Notes: generated by a model from the sequence alone, not told the origin. A DNA stretch of 64,000 nt from Gigantopelta aegis (GCF_016097555.1 NC_054704.1:44080758-44144757); one strand, 5' to 3'; counted from the stretch's first letter, positions 1 through 10,587 are shown. Made by a program: numbers and translations.

Positions 1-385
1 GCCTTGGTATATGCCGTGCCCGTGGGAAGTGCATATAAAAGATCTCATGCTGCTGATAGAAAAATCCCCTGCCCGCTAACGACACTGGATGCTGGTGATC
101 TCTTGCACTTGACAGCGCGGGCGGTCCCTCCTCCCGCCCACCCAAACGATGTCCTGTCCTGGATGGAGGAGCCGGCTTGGGCCGACACCTGCGCCCATGA
201 CAGGCGTGCGCTACAACAGCTTATTCTGAATATGCACGTTAAGCCCTATAACCTGACCTAATAGAAAAATGTGGTAGGTTTCCTCCGAAGACCACGTGCT
301 AGAATTACCAAATGTTTGACATCCAATAGCCGATGATTAATTAATCAACGTGCTCTGGTGGTGTCATTAAACAAACCAAATTTAC
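1..385 (+). repeat. SINE family 1 copy, split by a nested repeat
   Basis: The central block of SINE family 1 (GGTATATGCCGTGCC and CATATAAAAGATC motifs) runs to 65. The tail (ACCAAATGTTTGACATCCAA, then the GTGGTGTCATTAAACAAACC end) resumes at 261. The 5' tRNA-like head lies outside the window. The 10-bp ATAGAAAAAT present at 56-65 and again at 261-270 marks the insertion point of the nested repeat. Confidence 0.85.
66..260 (+). mobile_element. Short interspersed repeat G, nested in a SINE
   Basis: A 195-bp CG-rich repeat inserted into the SINE and flanked by the direct repeat ATAGAAAAAT (56-65 and 261-270). Related copies lie at 10384-10587, 44065-44170 (partial) and 50617-50880 (minus). It ends in an AACCTGACCT motif, as does the 10384 copy. 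It is open in one frame (4-261), but that frame runs through both repeats, so I do not read it as a gene. Probably a SINE or other retroposon; the class is not certain. Confidence 0.75.
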
Positions 386-699
386 CTTTAACTCCCGCTC
401 TTCTCCCTGTTGTGCTAATAGTATATATAGAAGAGACCTCATGTTGGTAAAACTGTTTTTTCTCTCTCCGAATCTTTGCACACAATACCTCACATTGTTT
501 CTCTTTCTATTTCTACACTACCTACCATGATATCTTGTCTTTGAAGAGGAAAGCAATGGAATCACCAGTCGGAGGACAATTAGCTAAGTAAAGCACGAGG
601 GATAAAGCTATGATTTAAGAAAGGTTGTTACTGCTCAGTATTTCTGTCAGAAACTTAATGGGCTGAATTTACAAAGCCTGTTTTTGACATATACGTGTG
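386..699. other. Intergenic or intronic, nothing recognised
   Basis: AT-rich sequence with no convincing exon or repeat that I can identify. It probably lies in an intron of the minus-strand CUB gene, whose next exon I could not find. Confidence 0.4.
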
Positions 700-1909
700 T
701 GTGACCGTACAGGCTCTTAATTTCTTTTCGCCTGTGGCGATATTAATTGTTTTAGAGGACCGTGAGCAGTTCCAAATTGCACTTAAGCCCAGATGGACAA
801 CTTGTTACGTGATACCTTTGCGCGACGGTCATCGAGCTGTACTTCTAATACACACCCAGCCCAGGTGCGGAGCCATGTGGCCAGTAGTTACGTAATATCT
901 CCGGTAGTGCTGTTTATGGCCAGGGGATTGCTCGCGGAATGGCGTCAGCCAGTCTGACGATCAGAGAAAAATATGCCGGCGTGGTGGTTGTGGAAAATCC
1001 ACATGATACGCGAGGTACCGCCTTGTACCCCCAGGCGATATTCGCTGTCTCTGAGAGTTTTGAATAAATAGCTAGGGTTTTAGAGATATCGAGGAGAACC
1101 AAAAAGGAAGGCTTCCTGGGAACGTTAGTCCGTTTGGACTTTGGTAAATATATTATTTCTGCTCTTTTGTATAACCTTGATGTGATTGATGTGACTTTAA
1201 ATATTTTAATACTGTATTATACCAATATTCTTTAGACAGTGTCTGCGGTCATCTGACGAAGTAAATCGTAGACTTATTGTTCTAACATTATACGAGTATT
1301 TGGTAATATAAAGCTTAGCCAGTCATCCTAGAGGACCTAGGTAAACTGTAGGTTATTGTCTTTATTGTGATAGGTACCAGTATTAATTCTGTATTACAAG
1401 GTTATTGAATGAGTAGTTAGGGTTAATTAAAAATTAACCAGTTAGGTATAGTGTTGTAATTCCTTTATTAATTAAGTTCCCCTGGAAGCGTTTCTCCATT
1501 ATCGCACGTGTGTGTGTTAGCATTTCTCAATTATCACACGTGTGGGTGTTGTGTCACGGTGAAGTGATTAGCATATTGTGTAAACTAGACACCTAGAGTT
1601 TAACTAATTAAGTGATCAGTTCTGGGTTGATATTATTGTTGTTATTAATTAACTACTGCGGCAGTACATTTGTCAGCGTAGGTTAATACAGATTCCAAAG
1701 TGTATTGTGTTTTGTTGTGTTTTCTAGTGAACTAAACGTGCTATAATAATATATACTTTATATAAGATCGTATCTCTGATCATACCTAGAGACGAGCCAC
1801 AGCGGGTATAACTGCCTGTTACAGAGAGATCTAATAGATATACAGTTAGGAGAGATATTTGGACAATCGTGTTTTATTCAGTTACGGGTATTATAGGATC
1901 CCCGTGACA
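700..1909 (+). mobile_element. Solo LTR, copy A
   Basis: This 1210-bp segment starts TGTGACC and ends CCCCGTGACA, giving the TG...CA ends of a long terminal repeat. It is flanked on both sides by GTGTG (695-699 and 1910-1914), a 5-bp target duplication as expected for Gypsy- or BEL-type elements. It matches the segment at 45314-46620 nearly end to end, and its first 230 bases match 53110 onward. No internal pol lies beside it, so it is a solo LTR left by LTR-LTR recombination. It sits just downstream of the last visible exon of the minus-strand CUB gene, presumably in an intron. Confidence 0.88.
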
Positions 1910-2003
1910 GTGTGTAACAGTAACTACATGCATTTGCAATGCTTAAAACATCCACGTTTAAGAAAAACAGGCTTCGTAAATTCGCCCCAAAAGTTCTTCT
2001 TAC

Positions 2004-2179
2004 CACGATAGGAGTGTGATTGCAAGGTGAGAGGTCATTGACGTCTTGACCCAAGCGGACGATCATCATTGCTTTGTTGGAGCTGAGGAACCAGTGACAC
2101 TCCAATCCAGCAGGGGGTGGTTTTGGAAAGTTCGGTAACTCTATCTGTCCTGGGTGGGTAATATTCGTATTACACACAC
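2004..2179 (-). CDS. CUB gene exon 4 (start of CUB2)
   Basis: Acceptor TTGTTTTAAG, 176 bp, strong donor GTAAGA after ATCGTG. It encodes residues 147-204 (VCNTN, GQIELPNFPKPPPAGLECHW), the opening of a second CUB domain with its first cysteine pair (C148, C173) and C198. The following exon is not found before the left edge. Confidence 0.8.
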
Positions 2180-5100
2180 CTTAAAACAATATATGAAAAT
2201 ACAGAAATTAAAAAACCAAAAAAAATCAAAACCCAAACAACGATATCTCTATCATTTTTGCCCAAATTTGAGTGCAGGATGGCACTAGCAACTCAACTCT
2301 GAAGGTAATGTATTGTCCCTCATAGCTGAAAATTATAGCTGCCCTACCCCACCTCCTAGTTTTTATCCTCTTCTATCGCCTGTTGTACACTTGTGAAAAT
2401 GTTGATAGTAATTTATTTTAATTTCATTTCCATACACAGTTTATGGTTCAAGCACCTTGTCCTTGGCATACACTAACCAGGGCTCCGTTCTACGAAGCGA
2501 TTTTAGCGCTAAGATCATCTTTATGGCTTAAACACATAAGGTAGCTATGCACTTAAGGCGGGTGATCTTGGGGCTAAGATTGCTTCATGAAACGGGGGCC
2601 CAGAACATGAGTTAGCGATTAGAACCAGCAATGATGTAACCATTATACCATTAAAGACTATAACGTATTCAATATTTATAAGTCTCTTTTGCTTGAATAG
2701 GGATGGGATCTAAGTCAGTGGAGCGCTAGCGTGATATGCTTAGTTCGTGGAATCGAATCCCCTGGGAAGACTCATAGACTGATATATCAAAGGCCGTGGT
2801 ATGTGATGTTCTCTCAGTGGACAAGTACATATAAAATATCCGTAGCTTCTAATGGCAAAATGCATCCAGTTTACTCTGAAGACTATGTCAGAATTATCAA
2901 ATGTTTGATGTCCGTTAGTTAATGATTAATTCATCTATGAACTCTAGCGATGTGCTTAAACAAAACATATTTAAGTTTATCTATTTCTTGAATATGTCTT
3001 ATGACGTACCTGTATAGTTAAGTCTAAATCCAGATCGGTGGGTGCCATCATCAGACACGAAGGCCACTCTCACCCTGTTTGTGATGGAGTCGACGGGGTC
3101 AATAGCAATTCTCTTCCCGCAGCCTTTGAACAGCGAACGATTAGAATCGGTTATCTGTTGATATGGAAATCGATGTCTATTTAATTAAGGTCTGTTGGTG
3201 GAGGAGGTGGGACAGATAAATAATTATCAACATTTTCATCATAGGCGTTTGGGCTCCCGATTTTCTAGGGTAGTCCAAGAAGGCTGGCTTTTGCCCGAAT
3301 TAAACGAAAGTGCCCGAATCTGCATAACAGCATCTATTCCTATTAGCATTACTGCCTAACACCTATATAGCATTGCAAGCGAATTTTTTTTTTACATGGA
3401 TTACATACAACTAATTTTTATGGTAGAATTATGGAAATACATGGCAAAAGGATCTCCGGTTAGCACAGTTTGCCCGAATATCTCTATCATTTTTGCCCGT
3501 ATTTGAGTGCAGTATGGCACTGGCAACTCAACTCTGAAGGTAATGTATTGTCCCTGATAGCTGGAAATCATAGCTGCCCTGCCCCACCTCCCAGTTTTTG
3601 TTCTTTTCTGTCGCCTGTTGTACACTTGTGAAAATGTTGATAGTAATTGACACACACTCTGATGTTTAAAACGCGAAGCCTTCCCGACTACTATTATGGA
3701 TTAGCTGGAAATGACATTTCATATACACATTAGCACACACAGGATAACATACAGCATGGCCCACATCAGCTGTGGAGCACTAAATGAAATGGCAAAACCT
3801 GTACTTGTATATGTACTGAGAGTGATTGATCCTACGACCCATCGGACCTCATTCATGTGCTGACCAGTGGTGTAGCGCTAGCTTGATGCGCGGTCGGTTT
3901 GGGATCGATCCCCGTCGGTGGGCTCACTGGGCTATTTCTCGTTCCAACCAGTGCACCACGACTGGTATATCAAAGGCCGTGATATGTGTTATCCTGTCTG
4001 TTGGATGGTGCATATAAAAGATCCCTTGCTACTAATGAAAAAAAATGTCGCTGGTTTCTAAGACCATGTCAAAATTACCACATGTCTGACATCCACTAGC
4101 CAATGATTAATAAATCAATGTGCTTTAGTGGTGTCGTTAAACAAAAAAAAACTTTAACTTTTCATTCGTGTGCTCTACAACGTATTTCATGAATAATTAG
4201 CATACTTCGTATCTCATGGCAAGTTAATACAATTACACCTTGGAAAGCCAATGCTATATAATTTGTCCAAATGATTTATAAATATATACATCTTATTAAA
4301 TTTTGTAACTATATCAGTTAATACATTTAGCAAAGATGTGAATGAATGTCGTACCGATACACTGTCAAATTCGCATTTTGTGTCACCGTTGGGTCCATTG
4401 TTCTGCTTGTATCCTGGTTCGATGTCAAAAGTTTCAAAGGTCAAACGTATTGTACTTCCGCTCCCCACTTTAATGAGCCATGTACAGTTCTGGTTATTAG
4501 GGTAAGAACTGTTTTCAAATCCTGGGCTCGTAATACTTCCGGTCCAATCTGTTAACACGATTGGCTGATCACCAAGGTCACATTCGGCCACGGAAAACGC
4601 TGGAAAGAAAGTAAGGAAAACTAATATGTTACTCCATGAAGCAAATGGCTTTATTCAGAATTTTTAGTAAGGAAGGTTTGACAGCTTACTTTATGTAAAA
4701 TAAGATGCTGATTCAATAAATAGCAGTCTTATTAACCTAACGTAAGACAAAATTGCCATGTTGGCCACTTGTTTTTGCCAAACATGACCAAAATCAGTTA
4801 ATCGGTACTGTATCTAAGAAGCTGCTGAATATTTTACAGTACTATTTTGTGGTCAAACATCTGGCCAATATCAGGCACTGGGAGATGCCAGCAATCGGGT
4901 GGGTGAGGATAGAGAAGCAGCTGTATGTTATGTTGCCTTTCATCTTTGCGGGGGATGCATAATTTTAAGAGTTGAGAGGGGTGGGTGAGAGAGGCAGTGG
5001 CCCCGTTCCTCACCCGGCTTCCTACGATTGTGGACTGTAGTTGAACTAAATTGACATTAAAAGGATGTGGAACAAATTTCACAAAACATCATAAACCTAG

Positions 5101-5931
5101 TTTTGCACGTAAACGTATATTTTTTTTTGTTCTTACAATGCTCCTTATGCATCTTTCGTAATGATGTGATTTTTCGAGTAAAATAGATGCCAAACACATG
5201 TAGAAACGTACGACAGGTATAATTGCTAGTCTTAAACGTAAATTTACGATATTTTGTGAAATTGGTTCCAGTATCATAGCCACAATATGCGAAAACCCCT
5301 TAAACGTATGCTAGCATCAGACTACCAACTGCAACGACAAAGTTGGCCAACTTTCTGCTCTCACGCCTTCTACGACTGTCCACTTGCTAATCTGAGCGCT
5401 CTTACAACTCGATCATTGTCGTATAACCGAATCTGAGCGCACGGGAGTTGGGAAAGCTACTACGCAACCGTCGAGTTGGCCAACTTTGTCGTGGCAATTG
5501 ACAATCTTACCCTAGCATTAAGGCTAACACAGATCTTCTTCGACGATAAAACACTTACGTGACAGTTAATTTGATTCTCGTCTAACAGCGACCAGCGATG
5601 TAAAACAAACATTTGACATCAGTGACCTTAAGATATGTGCTGGCATTTTCTTATTCCAACTTTTTGATCAAATGTACACGTAGGTGAGTCAATGAGTAAA
5701 AGTCAAAGGTAAAGCACTAAAGAAAAACATTTGTTCGCGGACCAGACACACATGGATACACAGCGTGTTACGAACGAAACATGCACTTGCCAAGCCTACC
5801 AATTCAGCCGAAAGAAGAATACACATACAAAAACCACAAAAAATACTAAAAGGTATTTTAAAACTAAATAATATAGTTTACTGACCTGCAATCGTTCCAA
5901 ACAACAGTAGCCGAAACACTAGTCTGGTCAT
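2004..5931 (-). CDS. Secreted CUB-domain protein, partial gene (exons 1-4)
   Basis: Four coding exons on the minus strand: 5886-5931, 4355-4599, 3010-3154 and 2004-2179. All have AG/GT borders and phases that close (1, 0, 1, 0), giving 204 residues before the gene leaves the readable region. Residues 1-20 are a signal peptide (MTRLVFRLLLFGTIA, then AFSVA), so the product is secreted or extracellular. Residues 22-145 form a full CUB domain: C22-C54 and C91-C109 match the usual two disulfides. E76 (FDIE), D94 (CEFD) and D132 (VSDDG) occupy the calcium-binding positions of cbCUB domains. A second CUB domain starts at C148. N-glycosylation sequons occur at N45, N53, N102, N143 and N151. CUB proteins bind ligands or act as protease modules outside the cell; no catalytic domain is visible, so the role is unknown. 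Introns hold SINEs, and LTR copy A lies beyond exon 4. Confidence 0.85.
2240..2415 (+). repeat. Direct repeat, copy 1 (about 175 bp)
   Basis: From ATCTCTATCATTTTTGCCC to GTTGATAGTAATT this is close to identical with 3475-3650. Both copies lie in introns of the CUB gene, on either side of exon 3. The 3475 copy follows a repeat F copy, so this is probably the F tail. Confidence 0.8.
2712..2965 (+). repeat. SINE family 1 copy, strongly diverged
   Basis: A tRNA-like head (AGTCAGTGGAGCGCTAGCG with GGAATCGAATCCCC as B box), then GGTATATCAAAGGCCGTGGT and a worn tail. It lies in intron 3 of the CUB gene. Confidence 0.65.
3010..3154 (-). CDS. CUB gene exon 3 (second half of CUB1)
   Basis: Acceptor CATATCAACAG, 145 bp, donor GTACGT. 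It encodes residues 98-145 (LFKGCGK, VRVAFVSDDG, SGFRLNYT), completing the CUB fold with the fourth cysteine and the final SGF..Y strand. It is too short and in the wrong context to stand out as an ORF on its own. Confidence 0.86.
3235..3650 (+). repeat. Interspersed repeat F, copy with tail
   Basis: It shares TGCCCGAATTAAACGAAAGTGCCCGAATC, read here in shorter pieces (TTTTGCCCGAATTAAACG; AAGTGCCCGAATC), and CATATTAGCATTACTGCC-type sequence with copies at 9062-9240 and 27480-27597 plus 29083-29310. The 3475-3650 tail duplicates 2240-2415. Class unknown. Confidence 0.65.
3852..4163 (+). repeat. SINE family 1, near full length
   Basis: tRNA-like head with B box GGTTTGGGATCGATCCC, central GGTATATCAAAGGCCGTGAT and CATATAAAAGATCCCTTGCT blocks, and the tail ending GTCGTTAAACAAA with a short A-rich end. 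It lies in intron 2 of the CUB gene. Confidence 0.88.
4355..4599 (-). CDS. CUB gene exon 2 (first half of CUB1)
   Basis: Acceptor CTTTCTTTCCAG, then 245 bp ending GTGTATCG before GTACGA. It encodes residues 16-97 with motifs SPGFENSSYPNNQNCTW and FETFDIEPG, typical of a CUB domain. A reading continues past the donor to 4214 but loses all domain similarity, supporting the splice site. Confidence 0.88.
5308..5520. repeat. Imperfect inverted repeat (foldback)
   Basis: The arm at 5308-5354 (ATGCTAGCATCAGACTACC, then GACAAAGTTGGCCAACTT) is complementary with mismatches to 5473-5520 (AGTTGGCCAACTTTGTCG, then TTACCCTAGCAT). The spacer is about 118 bp. It lies upstream of the signal-peptide exon region, inside CUB intron 1. 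MITE-like. Confidence 0.65.
5886..5931 (-). CDS. CUB gene exon 1 (signal peptide)
   Basis: The ATG is at 5931-5929 on the minus strand. Fifteen codons (MTRLVFRLLLFGTIA) form a basic start and a hydrophobic core. The exon ends GCAG before the donor GTCAGT; the last G joins CG of exon 2 to make Ala16. The start is chosen because it is the ATG that gives a signal peptide directly in frame with the CUB exon. Confidence 0.82.
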
Positions 5932-6006
5932 GATACCTCGATCATCTACTGAAAAGATAGGATTTTAAAATTATTATTATTAATATTATATTATTAGTCA
6001 ATATTC

Positions 6007-6319
6007 AGCGAGGCGGAGATGTAGCCCAGTGGTAAAGCGCTCGCTTGATGCGCGGTCGGTCTACAATCAATCCCCGTCGGTGGGCCCATTGAGCTATTTC
6101 TCGTTCCAGCCAGTGCACCACGAGTGGTATATCAAAGGCCGTAGTACGTACTATCCTCTCTTTGGAATGGTCCATATAAAAGATCCTTGCTACTAATGAA
6201 AAAAATGTAGCGGGTTTCCTTTGTAAGACTACATGTCAAAATTACCAAATATTTGACATCCAATAGCCGATGATTAATAAATCAATATGCACTAGCGGTG
6301 TCGTTAAACAAAACAAACT
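6007..6319 (+). repeat. SINE family 1, full length with target duplication
   Basis: Head, centre and tail are all present, flanked by the 9-bp direct repeat TCAATATTC at 5998-6006 and 6320-6328. This defines the element ends: GAGGCGGAGATGTAGCCC at the 5' side and GTTAAACAAAACAAACT at the 3' side. Confidence 0.92.
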
Positions 6320-6825
6320 TCAATATTCGGAATTTACTCATATGTTACATACTAATCAAGAAGTATCATGACATACATTGTTTGGTTGGAATTTCTCTCA
6401 ACTTGAAAACAGAATGACGATGAACCCACGATCATACGAATCCGGGATTCTTTTTACAAACTGACAAATTGGTGAACTTTTAAACATAATGTATACCCGG
6501 ATGAAAGTGGCTTGTCCAGTGTTGACTTATTTCAGACACAAATAACGACTGTCCACATTATTGGAATTCTTGGTGTTATGTAGGTGGAGACAAGTGCTAT
6601 GCAAACAGAGCATTTGTTTCAGACAGAAAAACAACAATAAACACAATACTAAATATTACTCATAGCTATTTTGTTAAAATATCCAGAGAATCACTCTCAA
6701 TGTTAATAGCTACTAATATAATCACATTTATATTAATAGGCACTTTGTTGGATTACAGTGTCTACCTTGTATCAAACTACAAAAACATAAGTGGCCTATG
6801 ACTTAGCGAAACATATTGTTATTAA
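6320..6825. other. AT-rich spacer, nothing recognised
   Basis: No exon, RNA gene or repeat that I can name. Confidence 0.4.
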
Positions 6826-6862
6826 ATGAGAGAGAGACAGAGAGAGAGACAGAGACAGAGAC

Positions 6863-6925
<63 letters not shown>

Positions 6926-6977
6926 TGGAGATAGACAGAGAGAGAGAGAGAGAGACATACAGACAGACAGACAGATG

Positions 6978-7042
<65 letters not shown>

Positions 7043-7070
7043 ACAGACAGACAGACAGACAGATGGAGAT

Positions 7071-7115
<45 letters not shown>

Positions 7116-7128
7116 GGGAGAGAGAGAC

Positions 7129-7196
<68 letters not shown>
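6826..7196. repeat. Long (GA)n/(ACAG)n compound microsatellite
   Basis: About 370 bp of purine tract in which (GA)n blocks alternate with ACAG tetramers in a recurring block pattern ending ATGGAGA. The long Ser-Leu and Arg-Glu readings on the two strands are by-products and not proteins. Confidence 0.95.
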
Positions 7197-7197
<1 letters not shown>

Positions 7198-8117
7198 AGA
7201 GAAGAAGGACAGATGGGGGCGGGGGCTAGAAATAAATGGAGAGAAAAAGGTAAAAGCTGGCAGAGATTTATGTAGATTCAAGAAATCAATTATTGAGGTA
7301 TTACATTAATATCAACATCAGCGTTTTTGAAACAAAATGAGTACTAATCAATTCATAATATGAAGTTTCAATGATTTAAATTAGGTATATAAATGACTAA
7401 ATGGTTTGAACGCTTTAATAATTCATAACATAACTTTCTAACAATTTACATTAGGTGTATAAATGATTACACGTTTCGTCTCAGAACTAATTTATAATAT
7501 GTCTTTCTAAATTGATATAAATTATCTCTGTAATCGATTAAACTTGTTAGTCTTGTCTCTGAAATACTAGTAGTCATCTAGATTACCATTGGTCATCACC
7601 GATGAATTCATTTCATTAACTCATTCTAATATTCAACAATCCGTTAATGGTATTACAGTAAATAAATTAGAATGAGCTAACCCGTTAACGTCTATAAATC
7701 ACACATATTCATCACACGTGTTTAACTCACATACGATATCCTTTGTTTTATCTTTCTATCTGGTTTTATCACATCCACACAGAGAACAAATATTCCTCAT
7801 CCACGAGTTACAGTGTTCGGGCAAAGCGTCATTCTCCGCGTATAAAAAGGTGTACTGTTTGTTGAACACCGGTCAAGAGCCAGTTCGCTCTTCGTCCAAT
7901 TAAATAATGTTGACGCATGGTGGGGTTTTGAAACAGTCTCCGGGAATCTTCTGTGAAGATGTCTTATGAACAGGAAAGCGAGTGAAAAAGATGGTACAAA
8001 TTACTGTCATTTAAAAATAATGTTCACATGTTACATAAGATTTTGTTTTGAAATTGGTCAGTTAAGCTGTCCGTTCTGTTCTGCCTTATCTGACTATCTG
8101 TCTGTTTCTTCTAGTCA
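7197..8117. other. Spacer, nothing recognised
   Basis: AT-rich sequence with several near-palindromic AT stretches and short ORFs only. No supported gene or named repeat. Confidence 0.4.
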
Positions 8118-8126
8118 CCATGTCTA

Positions 8127-8157
<31 letters not shown>

Positions 8158-8160
8158 GCC
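8118..8160. repeat. (CTGT)n microsatellite
   Basis: Tandem CTGT tetramers of about 40 bp. Confidence 0.9.
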
Positions 8161-8217
8161 GATCAGATCAACTACAAAGCTACTGGACAGATCGTTATGG
8201 ATTCAAGATCTTAATTA

Positions 8218-8603
8218 CCGGACTCCGTGGCGTCATGGTTAGGCCATCGGTCTACAGGCTGGTAGGTACTGGGTTCGGATCCCAGTCGAGACATGGGATT
8301 TTTAATCCAGATACCGACTCCAAACCCCCTGAGTGAGTGCTCCGCAAGGCTCAATGGATAGGTGTAAACCACTTGCACCGACCAGTGATCCATAACTGGT
8401 TCAACAAAGGCCATGACTTGTGCTATCCTGCCTGTGGGAAGCGTAAATAAAAGATCCCTTGCTGCTAATCGGAAAGAGTAGCCCATGTAGTGGCGACAGC
8501 GGGTTTCCTCTCAAAATCTGTGTGGTCCTTGACCATATGTCTGACGCCATATAACCGTAAATAAAATGTGTTGAGTGCGTCGTTAAATAAAACATTTTTT
8601 TCT
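8218..8603 (+). repeat. SINE family 2, full length with 16-bp target duplication
   Basis: Head CCGGACTCCGTGGCGTCATG with B box GGGTTCGGATCCC, then a family-1-like centre (AAAGATCCCTTGCTGCTAAT) and the tail GTGTTGAGTGCGTCGTTAAA followed by a T-rich end. Flanks TTCAAGATCTTAATTA (8202-8217) and TTCAAGATCCTAATTA (8604-8619) are the target duplication with one mismatch. Confidence 0.92.
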
Positions 8604-8849
8604 TTCAAGATCCTAATTATCACTTGCGGATACCTGGCCACACTCCTGTCGCATCGAGTATGTATATATGTGTGTGTGTATGTATATATGTATATATATA
8701 TATATATAGTTTTTATTTTTGTCAAGCGTTTACTGCAGCGTCTGCATAATATGTTTGTAAACCACCTCAATGCATCACCGTTTGGTGATCTAAGTTGAAT
8801 AAAGTTATGTTCTTTTCTGTTCTGTTCTGTGTTCTGTTCGAGTCAGCCG

Positions 8850-9060
8850 CGTCTCCAGTCGATGGGCCCACATTCCAGCCAGTGCACCACGAGTGGTATA
8901 TCAAAGGCCGTGGTATGTGCTATCCTGTTTGTGGGATGGTGCATATAATAGATCCCTTGCTACTAATGGAAAAAAGCCGCGGGTTTTCTCTCTAAGACTG
9001 TATGACAAAAATACCAAATGTTTGACATCCAATAGTCGATGATAAATAGGTAAATGTTAT
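8850..9060 (+). repeat. SINE family 1, 5'-truncated
   Basis: Starts inside the head (CAGTCGATGGGCCC) and runs through CATATAATAGATCCCTTGCT to AATAGTCGATGATAAATAGG. It directly precedes a repeat F copy. Confidence 0.8.
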
Positions 9061-9061
9061 C

Positions 9062-9400
9062 TAGTTGCATTGGCGTATGGGCTCCCATTTTTGTAGCCAA
9101 TTTTTGCCCGAATTCAACGAAAATGCCCGAATATATACATAAACAACATTTATTCGTATTAGCAATACTGCCAACAAGCTAAATCCGGTTGCAAACGAAT
9201 CATTATACATTTTTTTTACATGAATTACAACCAGTATTGTGGTTAGAATGAATTTGATGATTTGCTCCAGCACTGTGTGTGGGGTGGGGGTGGGGGGGGA
9301 GGTGGGGGTGGGGGTGGCAGGTGGGGGCGGGGTGGGGGGTGGGGTGGGGGCGGGGTGGGGGGTGGGTGGTGGTGGTAGTAGCAGCAGTCTCGTACACTTA
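9062..9400 (+). repeat. Repeat F copy with a G-rich block
   Basis: 9062-9240 matches repeat F (TTTTTGCCCGAATTCAACG, GGTTGCAAACGAATC). 9278-9367 is a GGGGT-type G-rich block with many G-runs, able in principle to form G-quadruplexes. 9385-9400 (GTCTCGTACACTTATG) matches the F end also seen at 29291. Confidence 0.75.
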
Positions 9401-9404
9401 TGTC

Positions 9405-10380
9405 TCGTGGTATCATTAAACAAAACAAAATGTTAAGTTTCCCTACAATCGCCCTCACTCCCCTTACGTCCAGTCGCCCACGCCTTCAATCGCCCTCGCA
9501 TCCATACGCGCCCACCTTCATTTGCTCGCGTCTGCGAACCTGGCATCCGTCTCAATAACACGTGTTGATTGAAAAAACATCATACCAATATAACACGTAC
9601 AGGTACTGATGACTGAACGGCCGGGGCATAATAATACACTTACTAAACGGCGGTCTGTAGTCTGGGACCTGGGACAAATTACTTCTTACAAATGTGTGAA
9701 TCACCGTGTTCTGAGATAGTTCTCCAAAGAGCCTCAGTTTACTCAAAGTCTTTTAATGACAAGGTTTGCCCAAACAGTACTGATAGCAGGTTGAAGGTCA
9801 GACACAAACGTTCTACGACCTAACTGTACTGGAATATATCCCTACCACTTCGATAAATACGGTTGTATTTTATAAAGTAGTTGGTAAAGATTACACGAAA
9901 ATTAAAAAAATGAAGTAATTTGTTCATAAAAGCTCACAAAAAAGTGTTCCAAAGTTGAAATTATACCAATAACCTATTAACATTAAATAAACATTATATG
10001 ATTTATGTTTAGAAATCAACTTTTAAAAAATATATTTTGTATGGACTGAAAAATTAACATATTTGTTTTAGTTCATCTAAAGCCCAAAACATTTTAAAAT
10101 ATACCGAGTAACAAGGTAAAATCAGATAAAAGTGTACCATTGGTCTGAAGATGACAGCCATACCATCGATAGCGTAAATGTGACCACACATTTGGAGCCG
10201 TAGTGGAATTGTAACATACGACCATTAAAGTCAGATCCAATGCTTGTTTTCAGTAGAGTTTTACCCCAAAATTGTGACCACAGAATGTAGCTGTCATATA
10301 ACACAAGCGGCAAACAATAAATAATGTGGTTAAACATTGTCTAGCTATCCTCGCAATGGTGTTAAAATTTATGTGTTTTT
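9405..10380. other. Spacer with a SINE-1 tail fragment
   Basis: Only CGTGGTATCATTAAACAAAA at the left edge is a recognisable SINE-1 end. The rest is AT-rich with no supported exon. Confidence 0.4.
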
Positions 10381-10383
10381 CCA

Positions 10384-10587
10384 CCTCCGCCTGTTACCGG
10401 CCTCGGTCAGATTGCTGATGCTCCCTTGCACCTGCCTGTACAGGCGGTCCTCCCTCCAACCCAACCCACCTCTTTCCTGTCCTGGACGGAGGAGCCGGCC
10501 GAAGCCGGCACCTAAGCCCAGTACAGGCGTGCACTACAACAGCTTGTTCTGAATGTGCACGTTAAACACTCTGACCTGACCTGACCA
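10384..10587 (+). mobile_element. Repeat G copy
   Basis: GCCTGTTACCGGCCTCGG start, GGAGCCGGCCGAAGCCGGC palindromic centre, and ACGTTAAACACTCTGACC end with CTGACC repeats. Colinear with 66-260. Confidence 0.8.

Noticed and set aside
4-261. 85-codon ORF at the left edge
   Set aside because: It runs through SINE-1 into repeat G across the insertion junction.
6796-7281. Long Ser-Leu and Arg-Glu ORFs on both strands
   Set aside because: They only translate the (GA)n/(ACAG)n microsatellite. The same applies at 58652-59014.
8218-8300. tRNA gene
   Set aside because: It has pol III A- and B-box-like motifs, but the sequence recurs as the head of many SINE copies and lacks a full cloverleaf. No genuine tRNA gene was seen.
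8211-8770. 91- to 123-codon minus-strand ORFs recurring at 8211, 12860, 31569, 51103 and 62720
   Set aside because: All are antisense readings of the SINE 1b/2 tail and centre; the repeated peptide (TTHSTHFIYGYMASDIW) is a repeat signature and not a gene family.
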